The notes beneath the pieces are model-generated. The model was given only the letters and a program-made list of their open reading frames with translations. It did not search any database and had not been told where the DNA came from. A DNA stretch of 64,000 nucleotides, from positions 28,467,029 through 28,531,028 of the forward strand of contig OY978527.1 in NCBI GenBank assembly GCA_963854835.1, read 5' to 3'. Positions within the stretch are counted from its first letter, which is position 1. Each line of letters begins with the position of its first letter. This document shows positions 12,101 to 22,209 of this stretch, piece after piece. Position numbers and translations under genes: made by a program. The stretch is from Megamerina dolium. Its lineage: Eukaryota > Arthropoda > Insecta > Diptera > Megamerinidae.

Positions 12101-15100
12101 AAAAGATTCGAAGTATAAGAGATGGCATATTCGTTATGGGCGAAGTCAACCAGATACTTCAGAATACAAACACTATTCTAATGTAGTCGCTGTGAATGCA
12201 ATGCAATCACTCACAAACACCTCTTGCCGCAGCATTATTGCAAATTACAAATATTTAAGTATTTGCATATGACATTTTGGCGGTTCTAAAAGTGTTAAGA
12301 AACAATTTTCGTTTTGTCCCAGGAACCTTTCGACTTAATCTTTCAAACTAGGGCTGAAATTTTGGTACTTTTTCCGTAATCCACCCCAGTGTATATCATA
12401 TATGGTATAGTAAAAAGAAATCCATTATTTTTGCATTTTTCACCAGCAAAATCACTCGCCATAGACAGGAACAGGTAGTAATCACATGGTGCCAGGTCTG
12501 GACTATAAGATGGATGCATAAGAACCTCCCAACCAAGCTCCCGGAGCCTCTGGCGAGTCACTATCGATGTGTGTGGCCTGGCGTTGTCCTGATGGAACAC
12601 AATTCCTCTCCTATTGGCCATAGCTGGCCGCTTCTGGGCGATTGCTTTCTTCAGACGGTCCAATTGTTGACAGTACAATTCCGAATTAAGAGTTTGGCCG
12701 TAGGGGAGTAGCTCATAGTAGATGATTCCCTGCCAATCCCACCAAACACATAGCAAAACCTTCCTGACCGTCAATCCTGGCTTGGCCACCGTTTGTGTTG
12801 CCTCACCGCGATTCGACCACGACCGTTTTCGCTTGACGTTGTCGTAAGTGGCCCACTTTTCATCACCAGTAACCATCCGCTTCAGAAATGGATCGAAGAA
12901 ACATCCTTCTTATAATGGATACAAATAAATACTGTCTCGATAATAACTTCTGCATTCGCAGCAAATTGATGCATTGGGAATTCTCAAATCGTGTTGACGA
13001 TATGAGTTACTAAGATAAAATACTCGATACTATTATCGATAGTAAGTATTTTTTTATCGAATTTTTGATTCAGCAAAAATTACGTTTCTTTGTGTGACTT
13101 CATTTGGCTGGCTTGGCAGTAGCGCATCCTGTCAACTCAATTTTGCAGGACCTTGGTGACGGTTTCTGGCTCGATTTCGCGAATAGCTTGCTTTATATTC
13201 GTATTAAGGGACTGAATCGTTAATGGATTGGTAAAAAAGCAACGGCCCTTCACGGCACCCCACAAAAAAAAATCTAAAGGCGTCAAATCACAACTCCAAG
13301 GTGGCCAATTGACATCGCCGAGACGAATACTGAAATTGGCGTGCAAAAGGTCGATTGTGGCATGGGCTGCGTGGGTATGGCGCGCCATCCTATTGAAACT
13401 AAAGATCGTCCAAGTTCTTCATGACTTCAATTTCCGTCCACAAAAATCGTTTATCATGCCTCTGTAGCGCTCACCGTTGTACGAAATGCCAGGGTCCAAA
13501 ATCGGCACCAAACTGTCACTCTCTGAGTAAAGCGATTCATTTCGTTCCGCGGAGTTGAAAGAGATGTCACTGTAAAAATAATATATGAATAAAATGACCA
13601 CTAAATGGACCTCCCTGTACTTGCAACAAAGCTAAGAAACAATACAATATAGAAACAAATTACTTGAAAGATAACGACAATTTCCTCTATGAAAATATGA
13701 TTTTCAATATCACTGATTATAAAGAAATCTCACAAAAAAGTTTAAAGCGGAAATGAAGACTAAATGTCTTTTGTCAAAATAAGCACTGTCAAATTGAGCG
13801 GGTTTTTTTTCGGTTAGTTAGGTTTCATGATATACCATTGAAAGTACAAATAATTTTATAATTTTTAAGCGTAATCATTCATTTGATTATAATTTTTTTC
13901 ATTTTATGTATTATCAGTGGTGTAATTGTTATTGTCTGTCAATCTCTTTCCTATACTAATACTATCTGTCACTTTTTTTTCAGTTATCTTGTTCATCTTT
14001 ATTAATTTGCGTTATTCTGTGGAAAAATTAAATTGAAAATAATATGTAATAATAATAAAATAAGAGGAAAACATAAAAAAATCATGTATTTTGCGCCTAA
14101 AATTGTGTCTACGACTTGAAAAACGGAAATATCAAAGATTATTTTTAAAATTATTTACTCAATTTTTGAACGCATTATTTATTTTATTTTAAAACAATTT
14201 TCGTGATCTGAGGTGTAGACACAATTGCTGCGTTATTAAACATTTTTGTGCAATTTTTGTTGTTGTTGTCTTTTTGTGAATGTTTCCTTTCGAATTACAT
14301 TTGCATATACAGAATTCCACTACATTTCAATTTTTTCCAAATCTTTTTGAAATTTCCATTAATTTTGTGAATTGTTAAAATTGAAAACGATAAAAATCTG
14401 TTTCAATAAAAAAAAAAACAAACATTCTACATATGTTCGTTGGAGCATGTTGAGTTACCTATATTCATACGTTTTAACACATTTCAAATTAATTAATTAA
14501 ATATTTTTAATGCATACATTTGTGCTGTGCAATGGAAGTTAAACAATGGAAGTGTTGTTTTTTCTGCATTATTCTGCATTGAAGAGTTCGTTTCAAAGAA
14601 TACCTAATAATAATAATGTTTTTACAAAGGTTGTGTTTATATGTAATAATAAAATACTGCATTTTTCGCAGTAGCATATCAATATGTTGAGGTGTGTGTG
14701 TGTGTGTGTCATAGGTGAGGAACCCACCCAACCGCAGACACCTCACACATACACAGGCTCAATAGCAACTGCATACAATCAAAATTTATATGAAAAGCGC
14801 CAACAACCTCTCTATGTTCAAAATTCTTTGAATTGAAATTTCAGTCACGTTATGCGTTTTCACCGCAGGATACAGATTTCGCCTCATCATATCCCGGTCA
14901 TTCGTCAGCTGTGAATTCGCGTCGTGGTTATAATGATTTTTCAGGCGGCGGTGGCGGTGGCATGGGATCTATGGGTAATATGGCTGGAGCTGCCAGCACG
15001 AATTCACTAAATTGTGGTACTGGCGGTGGAGGTGGTGACGGTACAAATGGTGGTGGCGGAGGTGGTGGCGGAGGCGGCGTAAATGGAACCAATCTAATTG

Positions 15101-18100
15101 TTAATTATCTGCCACAAGATATGACAGATCGTGAACTATATGCTTTATTTAGGACAATCGGTCCTATCAATACATGCCGAATAATGAGAGACTTTAAGGT
15201 AAGGCTTACGACAGTTCAAATGACAATAGTAATTTGATTCTATACAACATAGTCTATGTTTGTAGTTACTAGTTACTATGGTGGGTGTCACTAAAAATAT
15301 ATGTGATTAAGGGGTCACACCACTGTAGAGCACAAAAAAAGGCATATTTCGGGAATTTTCGTAGGCCAAACAAAAGGAGATATTCAAAATCTGTAAAAAG
15401 TATTTTTTAATGTCAATCTTGAAGTCCAAAAAAACAATTAAGTTGCGCGATTCAAAAACAAAATGGCGGCTGTGCAGCATCTCCCCGCTGATGCGTTTTT
15501 TTCACCGCGATGCACGGCCGGAAACCTAGCACCCGCAATTTTCGATCTGGAACAAAAAACCGAATATTTTTTTTATTCCATATTACAATAGCAAGAGACG
15601 TATGTAGGAGTTTTTGGATTAATTGATTTTTCGTAAAATGGCGACCCTTTGAAGAAAAAGTTCGAAATTTCACCTAAAAAATCGTCAAAAAATTGTTTAT
15701 GAATAAAAAAATTTGCAAAATTTCAAAAAACCTCTACGTACGTCGCTGAAGAAAACGATTTCAAATGTATTGTAAAAATTTTCAAATCAATCGGTTAAGA
15801 TTTGTTCGAGTTATGTTTCCGGCCAGCTTTAAAAAAGTGGTTTCGAGAAAAACGCGTTTAAAGTTTAAAAGTTCTCGGAGAATACCTCAGACGTCTTGCG
15901 GCAAAACTCGAAATTCAGACACTTAGACATTTTTCCCGCCTTCCATCCTTTAGTATATTATTTTTGAGACTATTAATGACTATTTAAGATAAAAAATTTT
16001 TTTTTCCATTTTTTGAAAATTCTACACTGGTGTAACCCCTTAAAGGAGAAGGAGATACAAACATTTATAGGAAATAATGTATGAACGTGTTGAGAAAATG
16101 TCACATTCACACGTATTGATAAGAGAGATAAGATGAGAGATGATGGCTCGATGAGAAAAACTGTATTTTTGTAAATAAAATCAACTCTGTTATTCAGAAT
16201 AGTTTCCTGGATATGTACCACATGAGGCAACCTGACCTAAGTGAGTTCACCTCAACCTTCCCTGAACTTCTATACACTTGCTCTAAGAATTCTTCGAATC
16301 ATCAATTTCATCCCTGAAATAAGAATCTAGCTTGGTTGCAAAATATATGTATGAACTCCTTATTTGTTGAAGACCGTTGTCGATAAGAGTAAATATTATT
16401 AAAAGATGAATTCGAGAATAAATTAATTAGTAAAACTTAAAGGGGTTTGGTATATTTTACCCCTCTAGGAGATATATGGGAGCGATAAGAGTGACAATTA
16501 TTAAAAGATGAATTCGGAGTCCTCTAATGATAAATACAGCGGTGCGTTGAGGACAAGTTAATGAAGACTGGTCACACATTTTATACAGGAGCTATTCTTG
16601 GTATTTCATTGAATGATAGTTGGGTTAGTTGGTTAGTTGGATTCGAATAAAGCAGCCTCAAATACTTACAGAAATATTTATCTCATCTGCAAGATTTTTT
16701 TTTTCGTGTGGCTGTGTTTTTCACAATATAAGCTGATTTCTGTTTGTTATCTTGGGGTTTTTTTATTTAAAGCAATTTCAATAGAATTTTCTGATTATTT
16801 CGATATTATTCAACAAAATTCCCCATGTCAAATTTGAGAAAACTACAAGAATAGTGCAATTTCACTGTCATTTCAATAATTCATATAAATCCTAATTATT
16901 ATCCTTTTGAATTTCAGCTATTGAAATGTTAATAAAAAGGTTTACACTTGGTCATATTATATTACATATATTATTCTTATTTTTTATTTGCAATATGCAC
17001 TATTATCAACACAATACTATACACATTATTATTTCTATACTTAGACTGGCTACAGTTTTGGTTATGCTTTTGTTGACTTCACGTCCGAAGGAGATTCACA
17101 GCGGGCGATAAAGAGTTTAAACGGCATTACAGTAAGGAATAAGCGTTTAAAGGTAAGTTTAATTCAATTTTAATCATTTATTTTTTTTATTCTGTTTATA
17201 CTTACGTATTTTTTTGAAATTGTCGCCAATTCCTTTTTTTCCCTGGCCCAAATGCAGTGGTACAATTTGACCAGAGGTTTGTTACCACTTTAAAGAAACT
17301 CTGACAATATAGAAAAGCATATATGTATATTTTTGATCAGTATCGCTTAAATAATCAATTTAAAGATGTTCGCTCATAGGCTCCACTGTCGATATGTTGC
17401 CTGGTATGAATGCCATTGATCCGTCAACTTCCACGTCCATACGGAGCAATCAAAGATACTATCCTCCGGCATTGCTTAATAACTCAGTGAATATTCCATG
17501 TAGAACAAAAATATTTGGTGCGTAGATTAATATTCCTTACTTACTGGTCTGGTAGTGTTTTCTCAAGGTAAAGTGTCTAACTGTCTCAACCGGGTGGAGC
17601 TAGCGCAATCCTTGTTGAACTCATTCCAAGTCCAACAAGTCAGTTACTACACGTGCTATGTTATGGCACCTTCACTTTTAATGGGGATCTTCCACGTGGC
17701 GACCACCGGACAACGTCTTTCTGGCATCCGCTGGGAGGGGGCTTAAGTATGTGGCGAAAACCTCCTCGGTTAGAAGTTTTGCGTTGGGCTTGGGGCCTAC
17801 CACAAAAAAACTCTCACTCGATGAAAAATCAGAGCATAGATAAATATCATAGTGAGTAATATCGCTAGGCAAACAAAGGTGCGGAATTTAAAAAAAAAAA
17901 CACTGTAATCATCCTAACTTATTTAGGTTTCCGTCTTTAATAACCATATTTGACACTTGGGTTAATATTGTAAAGGGATATAATTTCAAATGAAATGGTC
18001 AAGCCACGTCCACTAATTTAATGTACCTCTTACAAAGTCGTGAATTTTTGTGTAAAAGTAAAGTGCCATAACTAACGTAGTCTTCCGTCTAGGGCTACCA

Positions 18101-21100
18101 TATTGGCCAATTGCAGAGGAATAATTTCACGTGGATGTGGTGACCACCACCATTATTTAATGGTGGCCACCATATAAATATCGCGAATTTTGGTCAAATT
18201 TTAAAACGCCTTAACTTGCCGAGTCTTCCTAGTCTAGAGAAATCATATTTCACACTAAGACTAACATTTCCAGAATACAAAATCGGAAATTTTTATTTAA
18301 CTTTAAAGCGCCTTAACTTGCGTAGTCTTCCGTCTAGGGCAACCATAATTGGGCGAGACATGCCTACTATTTACTATAGCTGCCATACAAAGTCATTGCT
18401 ACGATCCGCTTAATAATGTAGCCGTATGTACCTTAAAAATATGTGCGAGACATCCATATAAGGAAAATAATTAAATATTTTATTTAGCAGATGAATATTT
18501 TTATTATACTTTCTCTTGGTGAAATTAATAAATAAAAACACATCAATACAATAACCAAAATTCAAAATTGAAAATCTTCAAATTTTTGAATGAATATTGT
18601 TAATGATCAATTCGTTACCGAAATCTTTTTTGAAATATCATAAAATAATCTCTTAAGTCAGCAACAAAATAACTATTGATGTAGTCTTCCATAAGAAATG
18701 GAAAGCTGAAAAAGCGCAAACGTTTGCTATATGAAAATATAAAAGTGTGGATATGAAACACTATGGGAAGAAAAGCAGAAAGTCATCGCTGCTAACTAAC
18801 ACCCATAATAATAAAAACATACAATACCTTCATACTTATACATACATTTACTAACGTGTGAAGTCTATTGTATATTATGAATATGTACTAGTTCGTTGCT
18901 GCTATCCGTCCACTGTATGTATGCTAAGTCATTGTTACCGTCCTTCGTCACTGTCATAAAAATTGCCACCGAATTAACATTAATGCTATTGTTAACAACG
19001 TCGCCATTTATTTTAACGATATATAACGGTTATGAACCAGGTTTAACGCACTTCATAATAGACTTTGTGTCTTATTGTCGTCGTCGTAACTATTTGTTTG
19101 CCTTGCACAGATGAGTGGTGCTTTCCGTATGCATATGCATGTAGTACAATAGAGTGGTCCCTAATTACCAACTTACCTTCGAATTCATTTACACTTGTAC
19201 TATTTTTTCTAAATATAAAGAAATGTTCAAATAAGACATGCCTCCTTGGAAGATATTTCTTATTTATTTCGTACTATGTAAACAGAGAACAGATGCACTA
19301 GGAGTACTACTAGGTGTTCTACCACACAATATTCTAATGGAATGGGAAGCATTTTTTAAATGACCTGAGGAGGTGAAAAATATTCGTGATCATTTTAGGT
19401 TCATATAATCATCCATTGATAATCCCATTTTACGTTACTTGCATAAAATGCCGTCAAATCTTGAATCCTCTACACTTTTAAAAATGCAGATGAATAAATT
19501 GGAACTGTAGTTTATGAATCATAAGTCATTCAGAAGTACTTCACCATTGGCACCTTTTAACAATTTACAAGTAGAAGTACGCTGAATATTGACTTTCAAA
19601 GTAAATTTGAATGAATTGATAGCGGTGTTAGGATATTACGGTAATAGCCTAGACGGACGACAGTGTTAATCCGGATTAACGGCGCACTTAATCCGAGTAA
19701 AATACTAACCTGACAGACGTCAGTATTGCGTATTAACTAAACAGCTGATTGCTGTTTTAATCGGTTTGTTCACTTACATTACTATCACTATCATTTTCTG
19801 TCATCTGTAACTCTCGAGTACATGAACTGAAAACTATCAGAAACTTGTAAATTGACATTCACAGTTTATAATTGACAGCTGGATTTATTTGTTGGCCATC
19901 GCTTTTAATGTCGAAAACTGTTAACAATTGTTGAAAGTTTTTTGTTAGCGAATACACCTAATGTTTTGTAAAATGGATCGAGAATAATTCACAATAGAAA
20001 TTTTTCATCAGTGTTGCCATCGAAATTGCGCTAATCCTCTTTAATTTTGAAAATTAACTCGTTAATGCGGTTTAGCTGCAGTTAATACCCGAGTTAATTC
20101 GAATTAAATCGTTAATCCGGATTAACGCTGCCGTCTGTCAGGGCTATAAAATCTAAATCATTCACAATTCTCCATTTAACCAAGGACCACTCTAATGCAA
20201 ATATATATGTCTGTACTTTTTATTTTATTATTCCTTAAGTGTCAACTAAAGTTTTCGTATGTGCGTATGTACGAATCAAATTTTTTTCATACTCATGTTA
20301 GTTGGTTTTGGTACCGTAACGTTTGAATGAAATCTCTCTTCGTCGCACGTTTTTGTTGTATTTAATTTGGAACATTCGCATTGAATTTTTAATGGCCGAC
20401 TTCGAGTTGAGTTGCTAATACCGAAACTCAAATTAGTCAATCGTTACATTTTTACCCTACATAAACGATTATGTGAGTTACAGAATATCAATTTCGAGTA
20501 TATATTAAATATGATGGTTACTATTTAGTGCTATATACTGTGCGGGTCAATTTTTCCTGTAAGTTAGCTAAGGGATAATGACATATGGGACGCATTAATA
20601 TTGAGATGAAAATTTTATGAGTTTTGAACAGTTGATTTCGCAGACGCCACAAGATTTAATTTAGGGTCGAAACAAAGGAATCAAGAATTCATAGCGACTG
20701 ATTTGAACCGCTTCGATAAGCCTAAGACTACAAATTTTTTCAATCCACACATGAAAGCAAAAATAATAAATTCATTTGATACACATTTTTGAAGAATTGC
20801 TTAAATAGAATTGCATGAAAAAGGATTGGAGGTTTTTTCAAGGTGTTTTTTACGTACCCTTAAAAGGAAGAAAATTAATGGAGGTCTGCTATGCATTAAT
20901 TTTGTGAGGGAGCCCCCTAGGGGATCAAGATAGCGGGTTAGTAGGTTTTGGAAAAATGTTGGATAGGAAAAATGAGGATTACATTTCAAACTCTAGAGGC
21001 GATTGTTGGGTAGCTGTGCGGATGATATTAAATTCATGTTTTAAAATAATATAAAAATATGGAGTAATTTTTGTAGTGAAATGTGTTGTGATAAAATAAT

Positions 21101-22209
21101 TAATTGGGATCGGTTGGTCAGCTGTCCACGTGTATTTTTTACGTTCATTTTTTAGGGAGTACCCTAAGGTATCTTAATTGGGTGTAATGTCGGGAAAAAT
21201 TAAGAGTTTTACGTTTATTTGTAGGGGATAAAGATCGGGAGTAATTTTTTGTGGGGGTAAGGTGTTGGTAGAAGAGAATTAATTGGAGTAGATCGATCAC
21301 GTATCCTCTACGAGTACCTCCTGCGTAGTTGTGTGAATATTTGTCGATTTTCACGTATTTTTAAGCTCATGTTGTTGGGAAGCACCCCTAAGGGATAATA
21401 GGGATCGGTAGCACATTATACCCATCTATGGAATAAGGTGGCAACGAAAAGCCCTACACCATCGCATACCAGCTGCAGAGTACAAATGTAGAATGTTTGC
21501 TTTTCCTTGAGGCGTAATATTTTTCAATTTCCATTTCTCGAATTACTTTTTTACTATGATCTATTTTTGCCAAACACAACGTGTGGTGTGTCTTACGAAT
21601 AAAGCCGTTCATTTTAAATGAATCGATAAAGAAATTAATTTTTATTATAATTCTTTTCACTCCGGAACAGGTTTCATATGCACGACCAGGTGGTGAATCG
21701 ATTAAGGATACAAATTTATATGTAACAAATTTACCACGTACCATAACCGATGATCAATTGGATACCATATTCGGTAAATACGGCTCAATTGTACAAAAGA
21801 ATATCTTGAGGGATAAACTAACTGGCAAGCCGCGAGGTGTTGCTTTTGTGAGGTAAGTTAAATGTAATGATTTCAAAATGAAATGAAAATATTCTAAAAC
21901 TTATGCATTCGTCCATTTTTCACGTATAGGTTTAATAAACGTGAAGAAGCACAAGAGGCAATCTCAGCATTAAATAATGTTATACCAGAGGGTGGATCAC
22001 AGCCGTTGACAGTGCGTTTGGCAGAAGAACATGGTAAAGCGAAAGCACATCATTTCATGTCACAATTGGGAATGGCAGGTGGACCCGGTGGACCACCACC
22101 ACCAGCTATGAATGCAGGAAACTTCAATAATATGGTGCATAGAGGTAGACAAAATAAATCACGTTTCCAAAAAATACATCCTTATCATAATGCACAAAAA
22201 TTCATATAA
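6143..22209 (+). CDS. Sxl: Sex-lethal: two-RRM RNA-binding protein (joined exons, 5' exon missing)
   Basis: Join 6143-6188, 14845-15198, 17045-17152, 21671-21852, 21930-22209. These encode 322 residues plus TAA; roughly 28 N-terminal residues should come from an exon outside the window. Order: conserved [15 protein letters not shown] (1-15), serine/glycine-rich region with long Gly runs (about 48-95), RRM1 (RNP2 LIVNYL 99-104, RNP1 FGYAFVDF 138-145), linker [13 protein letters not shown]2 (RNP2 LYVTNL 185-190, RNP1 RGVAFVRF 224-231), a Gly/Pro tail and the Sxl C-terminus ending HNAQKFI. All four introns are GT-AG and the frame closes across them. The family binds U-rich pre-mRNA/mRNA and represses splicing or translation. 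In Drosophila it is the sex switch; tephritid Sxl is reported to be made in both sexes. The Gly tracts are longer than I recall for Drosophila. Confidence 0.97.
6240..6250 (+). promoter_or_regulatory. Candidate Sxl-binding U-tract downstream of the 46-nt exon
   Basis: TTTGTTTTTTT lies 51-61 nt into the intron after a weak donor. Sxl protein prefers U-runs of 7 or more, often with a single G. Together with the T-runs upstream of the exon this brackets a very short exon. Binding and any regulatory effect are inference, and such tracts are common in AT-rich introns. Confidence 0.35.
6824..7937 (-). mobile_element. DD41D (rosa-type) mariner-superfamily element, near full length
   Basis: The 30-bp terminal inverted repeats at 6824-6853 and 7908-7937 differ at one base and are flanked by TA (6822-6823, 7938-7939). 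It sits in the Sxl intron on the strand opposite the gene. The 1114-bp body carries one broken transposase. The high TIR identity suggests a fairly recent arrival despite the coding damage. Confidence 0.92.
6929..7823 (-). pseudogene. DD41D-type transposase, frameshifted and deleted
   Basis: The start [13 protein letters not shown] is at 7823. Then come [24 protein letters not shown] (helix-turn-helix part), [23 protein letters not shown] (first catalytic Asp in FSDEAHF), and [12 protein letters not shown] (second Asp). The stretch that should contain the third Asp ([13 protein letters not shown]) is missing after DIKWPRE. The C-terminus [18 protein letters not shown]...[12 protein letters not shown] resumes in another frame. 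At least three frame changes are present, so no functional protein can be made. Confidence 0.88.
7940..9039. other. Sxl intron, no feature seen
   Basis: AT-rich sequence with no coding pattern and no clear repeat between the DD41D element and the mariner relic that follows. Confidence 0.5.
9040..9658 (-). pseudogene. Ancient mariner transposase relic
   Basis: Read on the minus strand in several frames: [20 protein letters not shown] and [21 protein letters not shown] (mariner N-terminal domain and GRP), then [15 protein letters not shown], then [17 protein letters not shown] (first catalytic Asp region), and [11 protein letters not shown]. The order and spacing match a mariner DD34D transposase, but stops and frameshifts are numerous. 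TIRs were not found. The boundaries are approximate. Confidence 0.7.
9866..11070 (-). mobile_element. DD41D (rosa-type) mariner-superfamily element, one end lost
   Basis: The left end is TA (9864-9865) followed by CAGGGTGATTTTTTAAG, a typical end for this group. I found no matching inverted end on the right, so the right limit is set by the transposase reading. It lies in the Sxl intron, antisense to the gene. Confidence 0.7.
9966..10944 (-). pseudogene. DD41D-type transposase, internally deleted
   Basis: The probable start is at 10944 ([17 protein letters not shown]) and the end is [11 protein letters not shown] then TGA at 9966-9968. The frame changes at about 10,810 and 10,420, and again near 10,025. 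All three catalytic positions are present: [17 protein letters not shown] and [12 protein letters not shown]. The second and third Asp are separated by 41 residues, which defines the DD41D group. About 25 residues are deleted after WCEGQPEAL. Confidence 0.9.
12343..12900 (-). pseudogene. Mariner (DD34D) transposase, catalytic half only
   Basis: The frame [20 protein letters not shown] to PCDYYLF holds all three catalytic Asp residues ([24 protein letters not shown]; 34 residues between the last two). The C-terminus departs from the family after [12 protein letters not shown]. The N-terminal DNA-binding half is absent: the sequence changes abruptly at about 12,903. About 80 bases downstream of the stop (12265-12405) resemble 55,545-55,685, a shared repeat. 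Confidence 0.88.
13137..13601 (-). pseudogene. DD41D-type transposase C-terminal fragment
   Basis: [18 protein letters not shown] (third catalytic Asp) and the following [21 protein letters not shown] match the C-terminal half of the same family as the copies at 6.9 and 10 kb. The part upstream (13,390-13,600) keeps [15 protein letters not shown], the strand before the second Asp, but the QQDG motif is lost. Identity to the other copies is low at the amino-acid level, so it is a separate lineage and not a duplicate. Confidence 0.8.
13620..14844. other. Sxl intron 3' part, AT-rich
   Basis: No gene or dispersed repeat recognised. A short (TG)n run lies at about 14,692-14,709. Position 14,845 begins the next Sxl exon. 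Confidence 0.5.
14845..15198 (+). CDS. Sxl: Sxl coding exon: Gly-rich region and first half of RRM1
   Basis: The acceptor is TTTCAG (14839-14844) and the donor GTAAGG (15199). The exon holds 118 whole codons, from [12 protein letters not shown] to CRIMRDFK. It contains two glycine tracts (codons 34-39 and about 59-78) coded by GGT/GGC/GGA repeats, a likely site of length polymorphism. RNP2 (LIVNYL) is at codons 84-89. The intron falls right after RDFK, as in Drosophila. Confidence 0.97.
15311..16039. mobile_element. TTAA-flanked MITE, copy 1 (729 bp)
   Basis: The inverted ends GGGGTCACACCACTGTAGAG (15311) and a mirror ending TGTAACCCC at 16039 are bordered on both sides by TTAA (15307-15310, 16040-16043). 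A second copy in reverse orientation lies at 41997-42580 and shares nearly the whole sequence outside an internal gap. There is no coding capacity. TTAA duplication points to the piggyBac superfamily (inference). Confidence 0.85.
16044..17044. other. Sxl intron, no gene
   Basis: AT-rich. The word ATTAAAAGATGAATTCG occurs twice about 100 bases apart (near 16,398 and 16,500), a small direct duplication. The remainder is unremarkable up to the acceptor at 17,044. Confidence 0.4.
17045..17152 (+). CDS. Sxl: Sxl coding exon: second half of RRM1
   Basis: There are 36 whole codons, from [12 protein letters not shown] to VRNKRLK, between an acceptor TTAG at 17041-17044 and a donor GTAAGT at 17153. 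It carries RNP1 of RRM1 (FGYAFVDF), the aromatic residues that stack on RNA. EGDSQ replaces the Drosophila EMDSQ. The preceding polypyrimidine tract is interrupted by AC-rich sequence, so the acceptor looks modest. Confidence 0.97.
17379..17525 (+). other. Exon-like open block of unknown origin in the Sxl intron
   Basis: An open frame of 48 codons from [15 protein letters not shown] through [16 protein letters not shown] to a TAG, noticeably less AT-rich than its surroundings and with protein-like composition. A possible acceptor (CATAG) ends at 17379. I do not recognise the protein. Spliced from the preceding Sxl exon in phase 0, the Sxl frame would read APLSICCLV then stop, so it would not add this peptide to Sxl. 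It may be a fragment of a processed gene or transposon. Confidence 0.3.
17530..17780. repeat. GC-richer block, probable transposon fragment
   Basis: About 250 bases with markedly higher GC than the intron around them (for example GGGATCTTCCACGTGGCGAC near 17,682). Stops interrupt every frame after at most 68 codons. It looks like inserted foreign sequence of a family I cannot name. Confidence 0.3.
18064..18350. repeat. Degenerate tandem repeat
   Basis: A unit containing CCTTAACTTGC and GTAGTCTTCCGTCTAGGGC occurs three times (about 18,064, 18,207 and 18,305), with spacings of about 100-140 bases and visible divergence. No coding potential is seen. Confidence 0.45.
19645..20146. mobile_element. 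TWA-MITE family, copy 1 (502 bp, Harbinger-like)
   Basis: Begins TAGCCTAGAC and ends in GTCAGGGCTA, flanked by TAA on both sides (19642-19644, 20147-20149). The ends form an imperfect inverted repeat of about 36 bp with the word TTAATCCGGATTAACG at each end. Two more copies are at 49,845 and 60,318. The 3-bp TWA target duplication is characteristic of PIF/Harbinger. There is no ORF. Confidence 0.88.
20560..21440. repeat. Diverged tandem motif in the Sxl intron
   Basis: Blocks resembling GGGAGCCCCCTAGGGGAT recur at about 20,910, 21,155 and 21,377, each with a CCCTAAGGG-type palindrome followed by an AT-rich line containing GATCGG. The spacing is about 220-245 bases. It looks like an old satellite-type array. 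The next Sxl exon begins at 21,671. Confidence 0.35.
21671..21852 (+). CDS. Sxl: Sxl coding exon: linker and most of RRM2
   Basis: It runs from [18 protein letters not shown] to RGVAFVR (60 codons plus two bases; donor GTAAGT at 21853). The acceptor is GGAACAG at 21664-21670 after a T-rich tract. The interdomain linker and RRM2 are almost identical to Drosophila Sxl, reflecting strong constraint on U-tract recognition. The RNP1 octamer is split by the following 77-nt intron. Confidence 0.97.
21930..22209 (+). CDS. Sxl: Sxl terminal coding exon
   Basis: It follows a short 77-nt intron (21853-21929; acceptor CGTATAG). It encodes the end of RRM2 ([16 protein letters not shown]), a Gly/Pro segment ([14 protein letters not shown]) in place of the Pro/Ala-rich Drosophila tail, and the conserved end [18 protein letters not shown] followed by TAA at 22207-22209. 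It is the form of C-terminus found in one class of Drosophila isoforms. Confidence 0.97.
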
